Positions 59,620-64,000 of a stretch of DNA of 64,000 bases are shown here, piece after piece. Each line of letters begins with the position of its first letter. Position 1 is the first letter of the stretch. This stretch comes from Sympetrum striolatum. Taxonomy: Eukaryota; Arthropoda; Insecta; Odonata; Libellulidae. The DNA lies in contig OX388341.1 in assembly GCA_947579665.1 (NCBI GenBank), positions 2,170,001 to 2,234,000 of the forward strand, in the 5' to 3' direction. The position numbers were made by a program, and so were the translations under genes. The notes under the pieces are model-generated. The model saw only the letters and a program-made list of their open reading frames with translations, made no database searches and was not told the origin of the DNA.

Positions 59620-62600
59620 CACATCTCATATTAATCTTAGCATAATTGACTAACTAAAGAGGGAGAATACTCGCATAGGTTTTAGTAAAATCTCACAATA
59701 ACTATAGTTTTATTTAAAACTAAAGCAAGATTTCATCATTATAAACTCAAAATTTATAAATGCTGAAACTGCTCCAATCAAAATTTTTATGTCGTCTTTC
59801 TGAGTATTGGTGTGCTCCATCCGTTATTAGTGATCTAGTTTTACCTCAGAGATATTAGAGAAACCAAAACTTCCTTCGAGGTAAATGATAGCTCAAAAAC
59901 TATCATATACAATTAAAAGGTAATCTTCCGCTTAATGAAAACAATATTAAATGTAAAGCTATGACATTAGTCTGAAGAACGAGGAAGACTTCCGCTTTTC
60001 TTCCGAGGAAGCCTCACCTTTTCGAGATCGGACGGAGAATGTCACAGAGACGATAAAGCATGAAATGGTGAATAAAATGAGCGACGTTCGAAAGTGGTCG
60101 AAGGCCATCTTCAGTCTTGTGGTTTGAAAATGCGATGGAAAGAAGTTGAAGATTAAGTATTGGGGCGTGGCGAAGGCCAAGGCTGCTTCCGATCACGAAC
60201 GGATATCGTGTTCCCCGGAGCACTAATCTCAAGAAGGCCATTCTTCGATTTAAATAGGCATCTGCGGTTCACCATCATTTTGCTCTTCTGTGAGACGAGA
60301 TTCCTTGAGAAATATTCTCCTTGCCCTGCAGGTGATAAGCAATTCCACGTTTTTAGATTTTCGAGACATTTTCGCACAATTAATTTTCCGTGGCGTGGAA
60401 TATGATTCGATTCCCTTTCTTTTGCATTAGAAACCTCTTGGACGGATGACTATGACTGATGAATACAATCGAGTGAATTGATGTTTTATTCGATCGAGGT
60501 TTCTTTTACCGATAGAACCGCTATCTTCTCCAATTGCAAAAGCAAAGCGGTTATGAAATGATTATGAATTTATTTCTTAGTATTTCGACTAAAAAGTATT
60601 CTGATATCTACTTGACTTAACGATTATGCAATAACGGTGTAAAAAATTCGTGATCAGCTATTATTTCTGATATTTTTAAATCGCAAGCCCTAAAGCTAGA
60701 AGCTGGAATAATCTTTTCTTTCATAATAGACAAGTTACTACTTTCTGTTTTCTTGAAAATAGAGGTCAAATAAGTCAGGTGAAGCAGCTTTCCTTCAAAT
60801 ATTAACACCACGTCTAAATGGATAACCACCGTTATAACTTAAAGCCCATACTTGTTAAGAGGATAATATTGCAACTAATTTGATTCATGGAAACTAAATC
60901 AACCTTGGCTTTGGAATTTAATTCATTCTTATTATTTTTAATTCATTATAAATTTTAATTATTGATTCGTAACAAAGAAGCAGTGCGTCGGCGCGTTAAC
61001 AGTTAGTCGTTTTTAGTAATAATATTCTTGATACTGCTCTCATGATATTGTGCATGTGTACATTTGATACATTCGAAACACGATATTGTTACAAAGTCAT
61101 AATATTTGAATAATTACTCTACGTGAATTAATTATATAGGCATTTTCATTTTGCATTATTTTTTATAAATAAGTGTAGGAGATTATATTGAATATGAACG
61201 AGAGATTGCAAGAGGAGAGCCGTAGGGGGAGCGAATGAGATCTCGAGATTAAATAGACAACATTCACCACAGCATACTGATTTTATCTAAAAAAACATAT
61301 AAGGTGTTTATTAAGGCGCGATTGAGACTGAAAAGTCTCTTCTTCCACCTAACCTTTCGTCAATAATGTCATAAACATAAAAGGTTTTGTGTAAGTGATT
61401 AGAAATAGAGGGGAAAACTTTAGAAGGATAGGATGTAGAAAACGGTGAACACATTCCTATGAAACGGAAGCACAAACTGAGAATGGGGATAAAAGAGAAT
61501 AGAGATTGGTCAGAGGACGAGTCAGACGAGAGAAGAAAAGAATATCAGCGATAGTAAAAGCAAGAAATGCAGAAGGCTGAATCCAAGAGATTGTTGGGAA
61601 AGTGGGGTCTCGAAGGGAAAGGGAAGGAATTGGGGAGTCACGGATATTATTCTACGAAAGGGAAAACGATTTTAACGGCATCCGTGGTTTAATGAGCTCT
61701 CGATTGCGGCGAGATGATATCGGGAAGTCCTTGGTTGGAGATTGCCGAATTCTTCGGAAGGACGATTCCTAAAAGAAACGGGTGAGGTCGAAGAGAAAAC
61801 CGCTAATTGCATAATTGAAAGAAGGGGGAAATAAAGAGGAATTTCTACAATCTCTCGGGACCCTTGATGGTCTTTTTAGATACCATCGATAGGTATAATG
61901 GTAATAATTAGGATATCAGCATTCTCGTTTACATTTGAGCTATTAATTTACCTTGAGTGTACGACGGAACTGAAGAGATATCAGAAAAAAACTCAAAATA
62001 TTAGAATTTATGAGTACTTCACAGAGACTGATAAACATGCCAAATTGCAGCGTATACATTATAGATAATGCATAAAATAAATTCGCTGGAAGAAAGACCA
62101 CGAGTTAAAAAATAAATTCGAATACATAAATACATATTTTTCGTTTCAAGAAGGAATTCCAAGTATGCTCAATACCTTTTTAATGTAGAATAAAACCGCA
62201 TACGCCACTATCTGTAAATACAATAAATTGTTTTATTGTCTAAAATCGTTCTTTGTCGCGATATTATTCGTCAGAATTAAATTCTTAGAGTAACACGAGA
62301 ATTTGAGAATTATATTCCTTATTTATTTTCCACATCTTTCGCGTACTTGGCAGTATCTGTTTGTTTCGGTGCCGACATTCTCCCTAAGTCGAGTGCTATA
62401 AATGAATCACGAAATTTTGTCACACAAAATTATCCAACGATAAAACCGTTCGTACGGAATAGAGATTCGGATGCTAATAGAAATACTTTGTCACCGAAAA
62501 ACGAAAACTTAACAAAAGCAACGTAAAGGAGTCGTTACACAAGCTGCAGACGTATCGAGTGACTCTGTGGGAGGTATAAACTTACACGTGTTGCGATCAC

Positions 62601-64000
62601 AATCAGACCGTAAACACGATTAGGAAACACGAAATCATCCGATCCTACGGAAACAAAATATTCCATTGACTGTTGTAACGGTGGCGCATCTTCTGAGGGC
62701 GACATCGCCAGCCAAGCATAAGGAATCTCAATGGTGTCGACAGCGATAACGGGGAAGTCTCTAATCGAAGACGTTGCGCAACTCGCGACCTTCACGGAGC
62801 CTACCCCCGATGGAGAAACAAAGATGCTTGCGATTTTGTGCAGCTCTGTTCACCGGAGAATGCATTAAGTCTTTGAAGGTTAAGCAGCCTCCAAATAACA
62901 CCACTGTAATGAGAACTGCTCGAATGGGAAAGAGCCATCGATGACGAAATTGGTTTACAGTTGTTGAAAAGTTAGAAAAACTGTTAGCTGAACGCTACAA
63001 TTACACTTATTTCATAAAAATGACGAGTTTTCTAATTTCCAATCGCTGACTGATGGAATCGATTTTATCCCTTGATTCAATTTTCCAAATATATTATCGA
63101 ACACGGAAATTAAGATTTTCTACCTTCAGTTACCCGATAGAAAGTACTTAAAATAATTCGAGCAAAGGTAGAAAGGAAGAAAAAAGAATACGATTTTATT
63201 GCCGTAAAATTAAAGGAGAGACCAAGTTTACCTAATTTAAATTAAAAAGATGCACTAATATCCTAAAATATCAATAATTTTACTTCAGAAAACTGATGAG
63301 CATACTCGGAGAGCAAAATTTTGAAACAATTTTTCGTCTGCTTTAGAAATTAGGAAGCTAGGCCTGAAACTATTTAAGGCGTTGAAATAGCTTATGACTA
63401 TGCTCGAGATCTACGAGAGCAGGGTTACCAGGAACTAAGAAGAATGTGTCCCCTGTTTCATTTAATCAGAGCAGAGAAGATAATCAATTCGTAACTTATT
63501 CCTTTCAAAAGAGTTTCCTAAAAAAGTGCCTTTTCATATATTTGAGAATAAAACTAAGGACTAATTTTCTCTAGAATGAAAACCGGTCTCTAGGAATAGC
63601 TTCTTCGAAAGGACACCATATTTTCGTGCACAGTGTTTCATAAAAAAAACCGGCCTTGACGCTAACAATCAAAAAGAAATCGATCCTCCGCACGACACTT
63701 TTAATATCTTACAGCGGCATTATCCCACGAGAATGATTGTGCATCTCACTCTCTTTGGAGGGCTCTTTTCGGATGCTGTTGAGAACACAATCGACGGAAT
63801 GAAGAGGGAGTCCGAGGAGCAATCAATTATGACAATTAGGAGGATGTTATAAACCGGTCGAGGGAAATCCACTTTCACCATTTCAGAACGCGACCTTTGA
63901 AGGGCGGTCGAAGGAAGATTCATCGTCCAGAACGAAGAATATGGCCATACTTTCTGGGATCCCATCAATAACCGAATGACTTAGCGTTGAGAACTCTTCA
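59620..64000. other. No confident gene over the last 4.4 kb
   Basis: GC-richer patches at about 60140-60400, 61660-61860, 62540-62870 and 63700-63970. The last patch is open on both strands: plus from about 63719 to a TAA near 63850 after an acceptor-like TTTTAATATCTTACAG, and minus for 82 codons (63720-63968). Neither translation is recognised. It could be an exon cut off by the window edge, or conserved non-coding DNA. No repeat boundaries are seen. Confidence 0.35.

Overview
The window is animal, very probably insect or other arthropod, nuclear DNA. It is AT-rich, CpG is not visibly depleted, protein-coding density is extremely low, and the recognisable content is arthropod-type transposable elements: RTE/BovB-like and L2/CR1-like non-LTR retrotransposons, hAT-type DNA elements, tRNA-derived SINE remnants and a Ty1/copia LTR retrotransposon. 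I cannot name the species. I could not identify a single confident host gene, so this looks like intergenic DNA or the interior of large introns.

Layout. 1-2001: the 3' two thirds of a decayed RTE-like element (end of endonuclease, reverse transcriptase, C-terminal domain, tetranucleotide tail). 4400-5030: a codon-like stretch split by a 246-bp hAT MITE with an 8-bp target duplication. 5230-5645: a second RTE-like 3' fragment on the minus strand. 5660-20030: mostly unannotatable AT-rich DNA, with a TAAT-rich candidate regulatory block (11450-11760), two SINE B-boxes (14700-14877) and a candidate 35-nt microexon (15878-15912, minus). 20330-22205: two separated pieces of an L2/CR1-like LINE; the 3' piece has a second copy at 33772-34046. 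26888-31045: SINE heads and tails, plus a degenerate minus-strand region holding five copies of a 17-bp motif. 35080-35384: a second hAT MITE. 38931-39005: a near-perfect 34-bp-stem hairpin. 41398-41962: three 176-bp tandem repeats. 42984-44081: a 1.1-kb non-autonomous hAT element. 46212-46466: a MITE with about 59-bp inverted ends. 49600-54343: a complete, apparently intact copia element. 56479-56895: a nested palindrome with 168-bp arms. 58889-59613: SINE B-box remnants and a possible LINE endonuclease scrap.

The only set of parts that clearly works together is the copia element. It has identical 239-bp LTRs, a primer-binding site matching a half initiator tRNA-Met, one uninterrupted Gag-Pol reading frame with all catalytic motifs, a polypurine tract and a 5-bp target duplication. 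It is a recent insertion and potentially autonomous. Everything else mobile here is truncated, frameshifted or non-autonomous.

The observations most worth following are the nested palindrome (56528-56895), the hAT MITE that splits a codon-like frame (4407-5026), the hairpin at 38931-39005, the dispersed 17-bp motif set (28244-29483) and the copia element itself.
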